Of a stretch of DNA of 64,000 nt, positions 9,786 to 18,219 are shown piece by piece (positions within the stretch are counted from its first letter, which is position 1; every line of letters begins with the position of its first letter). Location: the NCBI RefSeq assembly GCF_014200595.1, contig NZ_JACHCG010000001.1, positions 310,001 through 374,000 on the forward strand. Direction: 5' to 3'. The DNA comes from Pedobacter cryoconitis. Its GTDB lineage: Bacteria; Bacteroidota; Bacteroidia; Sphingobacteriales; Sphingobacteriaceae. The position numbers and the translations under genes are program-made. The notes under the pieces are model-generated. The model made no database searches and had not been told where the DNA came from. It worked only from the letters and a program-made list of their open reading frames with translations.

Positions 9786-10136
9786 ATGTCAAGTAAACTA
9801 AAATCCGGAACATCGAATGCCAATAATCTGGTGGTATTAAGCTGTAAATGTGAAGTTAATGAGGTATTGCGAAGTATTAGTACAAGGTGGAAAATGCAGA
9901 TTTTGCATAGTATTGCCAGAGATACACGCCAGTTTAGCCTGCTCAAAAATGCTTTTCCTTCTTTATCAGATCAGATGTTGGGTAAGCGGCTTTCGGAGTT
10001 GGTTGCAGACCAGTTGATTGATAAAGTTGTTGTAGAGGAAAAAGCACCTATGAAGATTATATATACTCCAACCGTAAAGGGCATGGAGCTATTGCAGATA
10101 ATTGATGATTTACACCATTGGGGGCTTAAATGGTAA
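9786..10136 (+). CDS. HxlR-family transcriptional regulator
   Basis: A 116-residue winged-helix regulator. RWKMQILHSIARDTRQFSLLKNAFPSLSDQMLGKRLSELVADQLIDK matches the HxlR pattern (WxxxIL, RFxEL, IsxkmLtxxLkeLexdGLi). It ends in TPTVKGMEL...WGLKW, as usual for the family. Two Cys (residues 20 and 22, SCKC) sit in the usual N-terminal region where several HxlR proteins (HypR/YodB type) sense quinones or electrophiles by thiol chemistry; that is inference here. The most likely target is the divergent esterase, plus its own gene. Confidence 0.9.
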   Translation: MSSKLKSGTSNANNLVVLSCKCEVNEVLRSISTRWKMQILHSIARDTRQFSLLKNAFPSLSDQMLGKRLSELVADQLIDKVVVEEKAPMKIIYTPTVKGMELLQIIDDLHHWGLKW

Positions 10137-10146
10137 CCGTAATTTT

Positions 10147-11115
10147 TTATTTACTGGAAGAATACTTCTTCGGTTTTACGCCCATATGCGCTTCAAACAA
10201 TCTTGTGAAGTGGCTAAGGTTTGAAAAACCTAAACGATAACCAACCTCCGAAACGGACAAATTTTCTTCTTTAATCAGATAGGCTGCCTTTTTCATTCTG
10301 AAACTTTGGTAATAGCTGTAAATACTATTTCCGAAAATCTGTTTAAAAAGCCGCTTTAATTTAGATTCACTCATGCCTGAAAGTCTGACAAGTTCAGCAA
10401 GTACAGGAGGGGTATCAATATCCAAAAGAATGCTATCCTTGATCTGGTATACCCTTTTGACATCGGCGGCATTTAGAGTTTGCAGCGTAGTGTCTTGTCT
10501 TTTCAATAACTCTGCAAACAATAAATAAATAAGTTCTTCAGCTTTTATTTTGTAATAAAGATCCTGTAATTCTGTTGCAGGATTTGCGGTGACAATATCA
10601 GCCCCAACTTCTTGTATTTGTGGTGAAATTATTTCCTCAAATAAAAAAGGCTGATTACCTGAGGTGATGAGCTGCAAAAGTGTATTTCCCATTTTTGGTT
10701 TCAGTAATTCTTTTAAATAAGCTGTACTTATTGTGATAATTATTGAATTGATTTTTTTGTTAGCGGGGAGATTTTCAATATTAAAATCGGTAGTTGCAAC
10801 TTGTACCGAGGGTAATGATTTTGTGCCTGAAGATGGTTGTAACAACCATTTTTTCAACTCTTCTTTTGACTGATAAATATGGTGAAAAGCAATCACCACA
10901 AATTTGTTTTCTTCATTACCGATTCCTCTGTCCAGTACCCATTCTTCTTTTAACTCGTATTGCCGTACCAGAATCCGTAATTCAGGATTGATGATAAAGC
11001 CCTTAATATACCCGGTGCCCATATTTGGAGGAATATAAGTCACCCCATTTTCCAGTTTATCTCCGATTTCCTTTGTCGGATCTTTTAAAATTCCACCTTT
11101 TACAATTGACTTCAT
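10147..11115 (-). CDS. AraC-family transcriptional regulator
   Basis: A 322-residue regulator. The C-terminal ~95 residues hold the double helix-turn-helix: LAELVRLSGMSESKLKRLFKQIFG followed by LSVSEVGYRLGFSNLSHFTRLFEAHMGVKPKKY, the classic AraC signature. The N-terminal ~220 residues are a ligand domain (NMGTGYIKGFIINPELRILVRQYEL) of the PchR-like style, without recognisable Cys clusters. It is divergent from the FAD monooxygenase with a 91-base gap, which makes that gene the likely target. Confidence 0.92.
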   Translation of the reverse strand: MKSIVKGGILKDPTKEIGDKLENGVTYIPPNMGTGYIKGFIINPELRILVRQYELKEEWVLDRGIGNEENKFVVIAFHHIYQSKEELKKWLLQPSSGTKSLPSVQVATTDFNIENLPANKKINSIIITISTAYLKELLKPKMGNTLLQLITSGNQPFLFEEIISPQIQEVGADIVTANPATELQDLYYKIKAEELIYLLFAELLKRQDTTLQTLNAADVKRVYQIKDSILLDIDTPPVLAELVRLSGMSESKLKRLFKQIFGNSIYSYYQSFRMKKAAYLIKEENLSVSEVGYRLGFSNLSHFTRLFEAHMGVKPKKYSSSK

Positions 11116-11176
11116 AATTGACCGTTTAGAGCTATTATTTGGACAAAAATAGCTATTTTATTTTATCACGGTCAGG

Positions 11177-11184
11177 TAAATTTG
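11177..11184 (+). promoter_or_regulatory. -7 box TAAATTTG of the monooxygenase promoter
   Basis: An exact match to the Bacteroidetes -7 consensus TAnnTTTG, 22 bases before the start codon. No convincing -33 TTTG is present, which fits an activator-dependent promoter under the divergent AraC protein (inference). Confidence 0.45.
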
Positions 11185-11206
11185 TGTTGTTAACTAAAAA
11201 AGACAT

Positions 11207-12778
11207 ATGGAACGATTAAAGAAAACGCAGGTATTAATTTTAGGTGGTGGGATTACCGGACTTGCTGCTGCACTCTATTTAGCGCAACAGGGGGTTGATT
11301 TTATCCTGATAGAAAAACACAAAGGTACTTCGATCTATCCAAGAGCGAGAACTATTGATGTGAGGACGATGGAGTTATTCAGAGGACTGGGCATCAATGA
11401 AGACCTGCGTGAAGGCGGAAAAGCATTGGCGCCGGCCTGGGGCATTATCCGCGGTAACAACCTGGTGGAGGCACTGGAAAATCCGGTGGGAAAAATTACG
11501 CCGCAACAGCTAATGGAAGCTCAAAAAGAGATAAAATCCTTCGCAGAAAACTCCCCTGAAACTGTGTGTCGCTGTACACAGGATATTAGCGAAGCTATCC
11601 TGTGTGAAACTGCAAAAGAGCAAGGCTTAGCACTTTGTTTTTATCACGAGATGCTATCTTTCGAACCACATGAAAATGAAGTAGCAGTTTTAGTGAAAGA
11701 CAGAATAACTGGAGAAGAATATACAATTTTGGCAGATTATATGATTGCAGCAGATGGCGCGAACAGTATAGTAAGAAAACAACTGGGTATCCAGGTATCC
11801 GGCAATGGTTCCTGGACGGATTTGCTGAATATCTATTTTGAAGCTGATTTAGAGCATTTAGTGAAAGGGCGGGAGTTTAGCCAGTTTCTGATCAATACAC
11901 CAGAAATAACGGGTTTTCTTCTGACCATTAACAATAAAGATAAGTGGGCATTTCATTTACGTTTCCATCCTGAAAATGGAGAGACCATAGCTGATTATCC
12001 AGAAGAAAAACTGATTGCAATTCTTCAGGATATCCTGGGTATTCCGGATCTGAAGATTTCTATACTTAAAGCTTTGCCATGGCAGCTTACTGTAACAATT
12101 GCTGACCAGATGCGTGTCAATAGAGTTTTTCTTGCAGGAGATGCTGCACATACTATGACGCCTTATGCAGGCAAAGGTGCAAATGCAGGTATTCAGGATG
12201 TGCAGAATCTGGCCTGGAAACTGGCAGCAGTTTTGAGTCATGAGGCAGATGACGCTTTATTGGGTACTTACGATAAGGAACGTCAGCCTGTAGGGGCTTA
12301 TTATGCGACGCTTTCGGGTGAGCTGGCGGATAAAAATGGGTTGATAAATGATCAGCTGATGGTTACCAAAGCTAAAGATCTGATGGGTTTACCAGATTAC
12401 GGATATGAGTCGGCAGCCGTTAAAAGAGCAGCTAATTTACCTTTTACCTATTTTATTGGAGAACCAGGAACGCGGATCCCGCACTTATGGCTCAATGAAT
12501 TACATACCATATCGTCACTTGACTGGGTAAAAGGGCAGTTTGTTGTCATAGCTAATAGCGGCGAAGGCTGGCAAGCTGAATTTGATCAGCTACACCAGCA
12601 GTTCAACATCAATATTGAATTAGTTACATTGAACGACGAAACCATATTGGAAAAATGGAAGCAACTTACCCATACAAAGTACGATGAGGCATTATTAATC
12701 AGACCTGATGATTTTGTCGCGGCAAAATTAACAGCAGGTAATTTGCTGAGTGTGATGCAGTCAATTTTAAATAAATAG
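11207..12778 (+). CDS. FAD-dependent aromatic monooxygenase (class A, PF01494)
   Basis: A 523-residue group A flavoprotein hydroxylase. It has the N-terminal FAD Rossmann motif LGGGITGLAAAL (residues 11-22), the DG motif ADGANSIVRKQLG near 182-194, and the GD motif VFLAGDAAHTMTPYAGKGANAGIQDVQNLAWKL around 305-338. The C-terminal thioredoxin-like domain common in PheA/RdmE-type enzymes follows. These enzymes hydroxylate aromatic or polyketide substrates with NAD(P)H and O2. The divergent AraC regulator suggests substrate-induced expression. The substrate is unknown. Confidence 0.93.
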   Translation: MERLKKTQVLILGGGITGLAAALYLAQQGVDFILIEKHKGTSIYPRARTIDVRTMELFRGLGINEDLREGGKALAPAWGIIRGNNLVEALENPVGKITPQQLMEAQKEIKSFAENSPETVCRCTQDISEAILCETAKEQGLALCFYHEMLSFEPHENEVAVLVKDRITGEEYTILADYMIAADGANSIVRKQLGIQVSGNGSWTDLLNIYFEADLEHLVKGREFSQFLINTPEITGFLLTINNKDKWAFHLRFHPENGETIADYPEEKLIAILQDILGIPDLKISILKALPWQLTVTIADQMRVNRVFLAGDAAHTMTPYAGKGANAGIQDVQNLAWKLAAVLSHEADDALLGTYDKERQPVGAYYATLSGELADKNGLINDQLMVTKAKDLMGLPDYGYESAAVKRAANLPFTYFIGEPGTRIPHLWLNELHTISSLDWVKGQFVVIANSGEGWQAEFDQLHQQFNINIELVTLNDETILEKWKQLTHTKYDEALLIRPDDFVAAKLTAGNLLSVMQSILNK

Positions 12779-12808
12779 TGCTAAAGGTCAATGCCAGCCA
12801 AATAATAC

Positions 12809-12838
12809 TTGTCTTATGATGGTGAAATGGTAATTTTG
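12809..12838 (+). promoter_or_regulatory. Bacteroidetes-type promoter for GNAT-LytS-LytTR operon
   Basis: A -33 TTG (12809-12811), a 19-base spacer and an exact -7 box TAATTTTG (12831-12838) lie 38 bases before the GNAT start codon. Both elements and their spacing fit the group consensus. Confidence 0.6.
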
Positions 12839-12876
12839 CCCCGGATATTAATTACGGACCTTACTCAAAAATTATT

Positions 12877-13383
12877 ATGGAAATTATTGCCGCCCAACTA
12901 GAAGATATTGATCAGATTATGCACGTTATTGAACAGGCAAAACATATTATGAGGGCAAATGGTAATCACACACAATGGATCAACGGATATCCGTCAAAAG
13001 AAATCATAACAGCTGATATTCGTAATCAGCATGCTTTTGTGTGTCTGATCAATATGGAAATAGTGGGTTATTTCTGTTTGATCACAGGCAATGATCCTGA
13101 TCCGAATTATAAAGTAATTGAGCAGGGTGCCTGGCTCAACAATGCTCCTTATGGGGTAATACATCGATTGGCCTCTTCAGGAACAGCAAAAGGGATTGCA
13201 AGAAAAGCCTTTGATTTTGCATTTAGCCGCATCAATAATGTTAGAGTAGATACGAACCATGACAATCTTCCAATGCAGAATTTTTTGAAGAACAGCGGTT
13301 TTACCTATTGTGGAATTATTTATGTAAGTGATGGAACTCCAAGAGATGCTTTTCAGAAAACAATAGCTACCGACCAGGCTTAA
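12877..13383 (+). CDS. GNAT-family N-acetyltransferase
   Basis: A 168-residue single GNAT domain. It opens MEIIAAQLEDIDQIMHVIEQA, has the central strand AFVCLINMEIVGYF, the acetyl-CoA loop region HRLASSGTAKGIARKAFDFAF (motif A, R/QxxGxG/A-like) and motif B VRVDTNHDNLPMQNFLKNSGFTYCGI. This is the common small-molecule acetyltransferase type of Bacteroidetes. Its stop is four bases before the sensor-kinase start, so it shares an operon with the LytS/LytTR pair. The acceptor substrate is unknown. Confidence 0.9.
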   Translation: MEIIAAQLEDIDQIMHVIEQAKHIMRANGNHTQWINGYPSKEIITADIRNQHAFVCLINMEIVGYFCLITGNDPDPNYKVIEQGAWLNNAPYGVIHRLASSGTAKGIARKAFDFAFSRINNVRVDTNHDNLPMQNFLKNSGFTYCGIIYVSDGTPRDAFQKTIATDQA

Positions 13384-13387
13384 ACCA

Positions 13388-14458
13388 ATGAAAAGGAGTA
13401 GAATGAAGAGATTATTGATGATTGCATTCACTTGTATATTTTCTTATGCAACAGGATTCGTCATATTTCCCTATTCCTATTGGATAGATTATTTTGGTAT
13501 GCCAACTTCCAGGATAATCATGGACATCCTGGTCAACCTGTTATTTTATGCGGCCATAGTGGAGTTGAGTCTCTTTGCCGATAAGAGATTGAATAAGAGG
13601 ATTTCGTGGATGGTGCGTCCCTTAAAACGTTTACTCGTCCAGGCACTTTATCAAATTCTGGGGGTGTTGCTTATTGTCATTTGTATGGCCTCCATTTATC
13701 TGATATTTGCAGATTTTGTAGGTAAGCCTTCGCCTTATATTGGTCTGAGAGAAGCATTTTACACGCTTATTTTAGTGATGTTCTGGGGCTTGATGATCAG
13801 TGCGGTGAATACTGGTGATTTTCTGCTGAAAAATTGGAAAGCTGAAGCTTTAAAGGTAGCTGAATTTGAGATCAAGGAAGCCCAAAATAAGCAATTGGCA
13901 GCCGAAATAGAGTTACAGGCACTAAAGTTACAACTTGATCCGCATTTTGTTTTCAATAACCTAAGTGTGCTTTCAGAATTGATATTGAAGGATCAGCAGT
14001 TAGGACATGAATACACGGAGAATTTTGCGAAAGTTTACCGGTACCTGTTAATCAATTCAAAAAAGAAACTGATCACATTGCGTGAAGAACTCAAATTTCT
14101 TGATGCCTATCTTTTTTTGATCAGGAACCGGATGGGAGAGGGATGTGTTTTTCAGTTAAACATTGATGAGTCAAGGCTTAATATGCTGATCCCACCAGTT
14201 ACGTTGCAACTTTTCATTGAAAATGCCATAAAGTATAACCGTACAGAAGAAGAAAATCCTTTGGTTGTCCGCATTTATTCAAATGATAATGATGAACTTG
14301 TCGTATCAAATACATTATTGCCTTTGATAAAAATGCCGGATTCTACAGGACTGGGCTTGAAAAATATCAGGAGCCGTTACGCTTTATTAGGTGAGAGAAA
14401 GCCTGTTATAGAAAAAGATACTCAGAATTTTACCATAAAAGTACCTTTGATCAAATGA
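13388..14458 (+). CDS. LytS/YehU-type sensor histidine kinase
   Basis: A 356-residue membrane kinase of the His_kinase (PF06580) family. Four hydrophobic segments occupy roughly residues 8-140; the phosphoacceptor His186 is in LQLDPHFVFNNL. The ATPase domain shows an N box (ENAIKYNR) and GLGLKNIRSRY. There is no periplasmic ligand domain, so the signal is probably perceived in or near the membrane. Its last four bases overlap the ATG of the response regulator gene, a sign of translational coupling. An alternative start is Met6. Confidence 0.92.
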   Translation: MKRSRMKRLLMIAFTCIFSYATGFVIFPYSYWIDYFGMPTSRIIMDILVNLLFYAAIVELSLFADKRLNKRISWMVRPLKRLLVQALYQILGVLLIVICMASIYLIFADFVGKPSPYIGLREAFYTLILVMFWGLMISAVNTGDFLLKNWKAEALKVAEFEIKEAQNKQLAAEIELQALKLQLDPHFVFNNLSVLSELILKDQQLGHEYTENFAKVYRYLLINSKKKLITLREELKFLDAYLFLIRNRMGEGCVFQLNIDESRLNMLIPPVTLQLFIENAIKYNRTEEENPLVVRIYSNDNDELVVSNTLLPLIKMPDSTGLGLKNIRSRYALLGERKPVIEKDTQNFTIKVPLIK

Positions 14459-15219
14459 ATGTAATAAAGAATATTCTGATTTTGGAAGATGAGAAGCCCA
14501 ATTCAGATCGAATACAAAGGCTGATGCTCAAAATAAGACCTGATATTAAAATTCTTGGTGTTTTACCCAGTGTTAAAAAGACGGTAGAATGGTTTTTAGC
14601 AAATGAAGGCCCTGATCTGGTACTGATGGATATACAATTAGCAGACGGGGTAAGTTTTGATATCTTCAGCCTGGCAGATATAAAATGCCCGGTAATCTTT
14701 ACAACAGCCTATGACGAATATGCTGTAAAGGCGTTTAAATACAATAGCATAGACTACCTGCTTAAGCCAATTGAAAAGGATGAACTGGAAGCCGCCTTTA
14801 TAAAATTTGAAACTTCAATACACCAGTCGTACCAGCAATATCCTTCGATCGAAGAATTGCTCAGTCAGATCCGGCCGAAAGAATACAGGACACGTTTCTT
14901 TCTTCCCTACCGTGACGGTTACAGAAAAATCAATGTGGAAGACATTGCTTTTTTTTATTCCCAGCTGAACATTAGTTATGCAAATTTATTTAGCGGAGAG
15001 CAAGTTGTAGTACCACAGACCCTGGAAATGCTGGAACAGGAATTGGAACCCAAAAATTTCTTCAGAGTAAACCGTCAGTATATTGTACATGTTAACGCTA
15101 TTGAAAAGGTGCATAATTTTTTCAATGGTAAGTTAAAGCTTATAGTGAAAAACCATGAACAGGATGTCATTGTGAGCAGAACAAAAGCACCTTTATTCAA
15201 AACCTGGTTAGACTATTAA
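14455..15219 (+). CDS. LytTR-family response regulator
   Basis: A 254-residue regulator with an N-terminal receiver domain (acidic pocket EDE at 11-13, phosphoacceptor Asp59 in LVLMDIQL, Lys in LLKPIEK) and a C-terminal LytTR DNA-binding domain (RTRFFLPYRDGYRKINVEDIAFF..., FFRVNRQYIVHVNAIEKVHN). It is the partner of the upstream LytS-like kinase. LytTR proteins bind direct repeats upstream of targets; the next gene, a secreted protein with its own -7 box, is a candidate target (inference from position). Confidence 0.93.
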   Translation: MNVIKNILILEDEKPNSDRIQRLMLKIRPDIKILGVLPSVKKTVEWFLANEGPDLVLMDIQLADGVSFDIFSLADIKCPVIFTTAYDEYAVKAFKYNSIDYLLKPIEKDELEAAFIKFETSIHQSYQQYPSIEELLSQIRPKEYRTRFFLPYRDGYRKINVEDIAFFYSQLNISYANLFSGEQVVVPQTLEMLEQELEPKNFFRVNRQYIVHVNAIEKVHNFFNGKLKLIVKNHEQDVIVSRTKAPLFKTWLDY

Positions 15220-15312
15220 TTCCAAAATCATTTCAATATATCCTATCTGCAATTCACCGGACCTTTTCGCTGTTTCACTCAGAAAGTCAAATTAAGGAGC
15301 TTGTGTTCATTC

Positions 15313-15320
15313 TAATTTTG
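15313..15320 (+). promoter_or_regulatory. -7 box TAATTTTG upstream of the secreted protein
   Basis: An exact TAnnTTTG match, 33 bases before the first possible ATG (15353). It separates the following gene from the two-component operon. Confidence 0.4.
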
Positions 15321-15448
15321 TGTTATTAAGTCATAATAAATAACATAAAAAAATGAAAAACACAAACGCAATGACATTGGCGAACTCAGAGGTTGGAACA
15401 ATCGGAGTTGCTGATTATAAGCAAAAGAAGTTTGAAGTAGAAGGTCGT

Positions 15449-16138
15449 ATGATAAAGACGCTGTTGATTCTTTTTATTCTGGTAGTATCCACACTACATG
15501 TTTCAGCCCAAAAAACAGTAGTACTGGATGCCTTTTCCAAACATGGTATTGATGCTGGTATCCTCAGCCCGGCTAATTTACAGGAGCCAGATGATTACGC
15601 CTTCGACTTCAGGCAAACTACGATAGCTGCCAACAAAACAACTGTTACGATAGCCAAATTTGACCCATCCGGTCCAAAAGAGGAACAATGGACTGTAATT
15701 TCTGTAAATGGAAAATCTCCATCGAAGGGAGATATCAGTTCCTTTCGGAAAAATAAAGTTAAAGAGGGGGCTTCGGGACAGGCCGATGACGCAAGCTACA
15801 AGATTGAAAAAGAATCAGCAGACTATCTGGTGGTTAGTTATAAGCCTAATGCCACAACTGTTTCAAAGGATGCTGCTTTTATGAAAGACTGTAGATTGTA
15901 CATGACCATTAACCTCAAAAGCTGTAAGCTGGAGCAAGTACAGGCCTTGAATGAAAAGCCGCTGAAAATTAAAATCCTGAATGCTGAAAAGCTTGACCTG
16001 ATTACAAAATATAGCCATAATGACCAGGCGAAGCGTTATTTTCCGATAAATGAAGATCTTAATATACAAGCTAAATTTATGGGACAGGCAGTAAATGTAC
16101 AGACAGTCACAGAACGTTCAAACTTTACTAAGAAATAA
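15449..16138 (+). CDS. Secreted protein of unknown function
   Basis: A 229-residue protein with signal peptide MIKTLLILFILVVSTLHVSAQ. I do not recognise the family. The mature part has alternating strands and conserved-looking segments such as YAFDFRQTTI, EQWTVISVNGKSPSKGDISSFRK and DYLVVSYKPNATTVSKDAAFMKDCRLYMTINL, suggestive of a beta-rich periplasmic or outer-membrane protein. The frame is open upstream to an ATG at 15353, which would add 32 hydrophilic residues in front of the signal peptide; I prefer the inner start for that reason. It follows the LytTR regulator and ends at a strong hairpin terminator. Confidence 0.7.
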   Translation: MIKTLLILFILVVSTLHVSAQKTVVLDAFSKHGIDAGILSPANLQEPDDYAFDFRQTTIAANKTTVTIAKFDPSGPKEEQWTVISVNGKSPSKGDISSFRKNKVKEGASGQADDASYKIEKESADYLVVSYKPNATTVSKDAAFMKDCRLYMTINLKSCKLEQVQALNEKPLKIKILNAEKLDLITKYSHNDQAKRYFPINEDLNIQAKFMGQAVNVQTVTERSNFTKK

Positions 16139-16174
16139 GGATAGGGTATTTAGTTGAACATGAACTTTGATCCT

Positions 16175-16213
16175 AAATTCTCCTGAGTTTTTTATAAGCT
16201 CAGGAGAATTTTT
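16175..16213 (+). terminator. Intrinsic terminator after the secreted protein
   Basis: A 13-bp perfect stem, AAATTCTCCTGAG with CTCAGGAGAATTT, and an 11-base loop, followed by T residues. It may also serve the convergent HxlR gene. Confidence 0.8.
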
Positions 16214-16221
16214 GTTTATGA

Positions 16222-16560
16222 TCATGTTCCAATGACTTCTTTGCGATGCGCGAGACCCCAGGTCCAGAGTTCGTATAAAACTTTCTTAAGTGACATACCG
16301 TGGGTAGTCATCGTATATTCCACCGTTGGAGGGAAAGTATTATGCACATCTCTTTGAATCAATTTGTTCGCTTGTAAACTTTTTAATTCCTTAGATAAGG
16401 TTTTATCTGTTATTCCATTTACCTCTCTTGAAATTTCTTTGAATCGTTTAGGCCCGCCGCACAGCGAATACAGGATAAGCAATTTCCATCTGCCATCAAC
16501 AGCTTCCAGGGCGTCTTTGATAGAAAGCATTGCTTTTGAACAATCATTTTCTAATAACAT
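16222..16560 (-). CDS. HxlR-family regulator, divergent to a DHA2 exporter
   Basis: A 112-residue winged-helix regulator from the chosen start. MLLENDCSKAMLSIKDALEAVDGRWKLLILYSLCGGPKRFKEISREVNGITDKTLSKELKSLQANKLIQRD is the canonical HxlR N-half with the conserved Cys7. The frame is open upstream to 16668, but the extra residues run through a 32-bp palindrome and lack family similarity, so the start at 16560 is preferred. The operator between it and the exporter implies repression of both. Confidence 0.9.
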   Translation of the reverse strand: MLLENDCSKAMLSIKDALEAVDGRWKLLILYSLCGGPKRFKEISREVNGITDKTLSKELKSLQANKLIQRDVHNTFPPTVEYTMTTHGMSLKKVLYELWTWGLAHRKEVIGT

Positions 16561-16580
16561 GGTATTAATTTTAAAGTTAC

Positions 16581-16630
16581 TTCCCCTTTGGATAGCACTA
16601 TCCAAAGGGGAAGCGCTATCGTTTGGATAG
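16581..16630. promoter_or_regulatory. Operator cluster: 32-bp palindrome plus a third TTTGGATAG box
   Basis: Arms of 15 bp pair perfectly around a two-base centre (16581-16612; each half contains TTTGGATAG). A third TTTGGATAG copy lies at 16622-16630, just before the exporter's -7 box. The site covers the divergent promoters of the HxlR and MFS genes. Confidence 0.75.
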
Positions 16631-16640
16631 TAAAGGTAGC

Positions 16641-16648
16641 TACTTTTG
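16641..16648 (+). promoter_or_regulatory. -7 box TACTTTTG of the DHA2 exporter
   Basis: An exact TAnnTTTG match, 18 bases before the ATG at 16667 and 10 bases after the last TTTGGATAG box, so a bound HxlR protein would block it. Confidence 0.55.
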
Positions 16649-16666
16649 TGATTGAAAGAAAATGAC

Positions 16667-18178
16667 ATGATAAAGAAAACACCTTTTGATCAGCACAAGC
16701 GCCAGAGGCGCATAATTTTAATAACCGTGTGTATCGCTCTCATGGCGGTCATCGCTTCAGTGAGTGGTTTAAATGTTGCTCAGCCCAAGCTCGCAGCAGA
16801 GTTCAATGCCTCACAGCATACCATCCTATGGATGATCAATATATATACTATAAGTTTGGCAGCACTGCTGCTGCCCCTGGGAGCGGTTGGAGATCGGATG
16901 GGTCGCAAACCCATGTTGCTTGCAGGCCTGGTTATTTTCGGCGCAGCAAGTGTAATGTCCGGCTTAGCCACTTCTTCTATTATTATGCTTGCGGCACGGC
17001 TTTTAAGTGGCATTGGTGCTGCAATGATTATGCCGGTCACTCTAGCTGTTATTACTTCGACTTTTCCGAATGAAGAACGTTCAAAGGCTATTGGTGTGTG
17101 GACTGGCGTGGCGGGGGGCGGGGGGATTCTGGGGATGTACCTCTCTGCCGTGCTGGTTGACCTGGCCAACTGGCGCTGGCTCTTTGCGCTCCCGATACTA
17201 TTGGCCATTGTGGCTATTGCGCTGACATTGCGCTTTATTCCTGACTCACGAGAAAAGACGGTGCACAGGTTCGATATTGTTGGTTCACTGTTATCAATAA
17301 TTGCAATGATCGGAATTGTTTTTACACTCCATGAGGCGCCCGGTCAGGGCTGGGATAATCCGATGACGCTTATAAGCTTAATCATTGGTATAGCAGCTGT
17401 CTTTGGTTTTGTGCTATGGGAATTGCGTCAGCAGGAACCCCTTCTTGATATACGCCTTTTTCGCAAACGGGGTCTTTCCAGCGGGTCTGTTTCTTTGCTA
17501 ACCATCTTTGGAGTGCAGGCCGGAATATTTGTAGTTCTCTTTCCTTATTTTCAAGGAGTTCTAGGTTGGTCCGGTCTTCGCTCCACACTCGCAATGATGC
17601 CAATGGCGCTGCTAATGATGCTCGCTTCAGGCTTGGCGCCAGTAGCGGCCGCCCGTATTGGAAGCCGTTCTACTATGGCTGTGGGAGTAATATTTGGCGG
17701 TGTGGGGGCAGCTCTTATGGCAACGCTTGTTTCTGTTGACGGTGGCTACCTGTCAGTTCTTCCTGGCATGCTCGCTATGGGATTTGGCATGGGATTAACA
17801 ATGACCCCTTCTACCGAGGCCATTACTTTAGCGTTGCCTATTGAACGTCAGGGTGTTGCCTCTGCGCTCAATGATGTGACCCGTGAACTGGGCACGGCTC
17901 TTGGTGTTGCGCTGCTTGGCGCCCTTGTTACTGCCGGTTATAGTAACGCTATTGATTGCCGGTTGGATCAGATTCCCACTGGCACGGCGGCTTTAGCCCG
18001 TGAAGGTATTGCGAATGCTTTGATAGCAGCAGAAGGCACCGGTTCTCAATCTGCAATTCTGATCCGTATTGCCCGGGAGTCTTTTGTTTATGGCTGGCAG
18101 CAGGCCATGTGGGCCGGTGCAGGTGTGATGGCAATCTTGTTTGTTTATATTCTTGCACGTGGCCCGCGCGGACAGTAA
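16667..18178 (+). CDS. MFS drug exporter, DHA2 family (14 TMS)
   Basis: A 503-residue proton-driven exporter. Motif A GDRMGRKPMLLAG follows TM2, WRWLFALPILLA is in the TM6 region, and the helix count fits 14 TMS. QacA/EmrB-like members export lipophilic drugs. The ATG at 16667 follows the -7 box at a sensible distance; an in-frame TTG at 16652 is less likely. Base composition is unlike its neighbours: hand counts of 60-base lines reach 60-68% G+C, and two G6 tracts occur at 17113-17125, so recent transfer from a higher-GC genome is likely (inference). It has a divergent HxlR regulator and a methyltransferase 41 bases downstream. Confidence 0.93.
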   Translation: MIKKTPFDQHKRQRRIILITVCIALMAVIASVSGLNVAQPKLAAEFNASQHTILWMINIYTISLAALLLPLGAVGDRMGRKPMLLAGLVIFGAASVMSGLATSSIIMLAARLLSGIGAAMIMPVTLAVITSTFPNEERSKAIGVWTGVAGGGGILGMYLSAVLVDLANWRWLFALPILLAIVAIALTLRFIPDSREKTVHRFDIVGSLLSIIAMIGIVFTLHEAPGQGWDNPMTLISLIIGIAAVFGFVLWELRQQEPLLDIRLFRKRGLSSGSVSLLTIFGVQAGIFVVLFPYFQGVLGWSGLRSTLAMMPMALLMMLASGLAPVAAARIGSRSTMAVGVIFGGVGAALMATLVSVDGGYLSVLPGMLAMGFGMGLTMTPSTEAITLALPIERQGVASALNDVTRELGTALGVALLGALVTAGYSNAIDCRLDQIPTGTAALAREGIANALIAAEGTGSQSAILIRIARESFVYGWQQAMWAGAGVMAILFVYILARGPRGQ

Positions 18179-18219
18179 AATTGGAAAAAGATAAGCATAC
18201 AATTTAATAGACAGGAAAA

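Noticed and set aside
16561..16668. Longer N-terminus of the HxlR protein
   Set aside because: The extension is encoded by the operator palindrome and lacks family similarity.
16729..17208. Long open frames on both strands inside the DHA2 exporter
   Set aside because: They are shadows caused by the high GC of this gene; residues show no family motif and the MFS frame is unequivocal.
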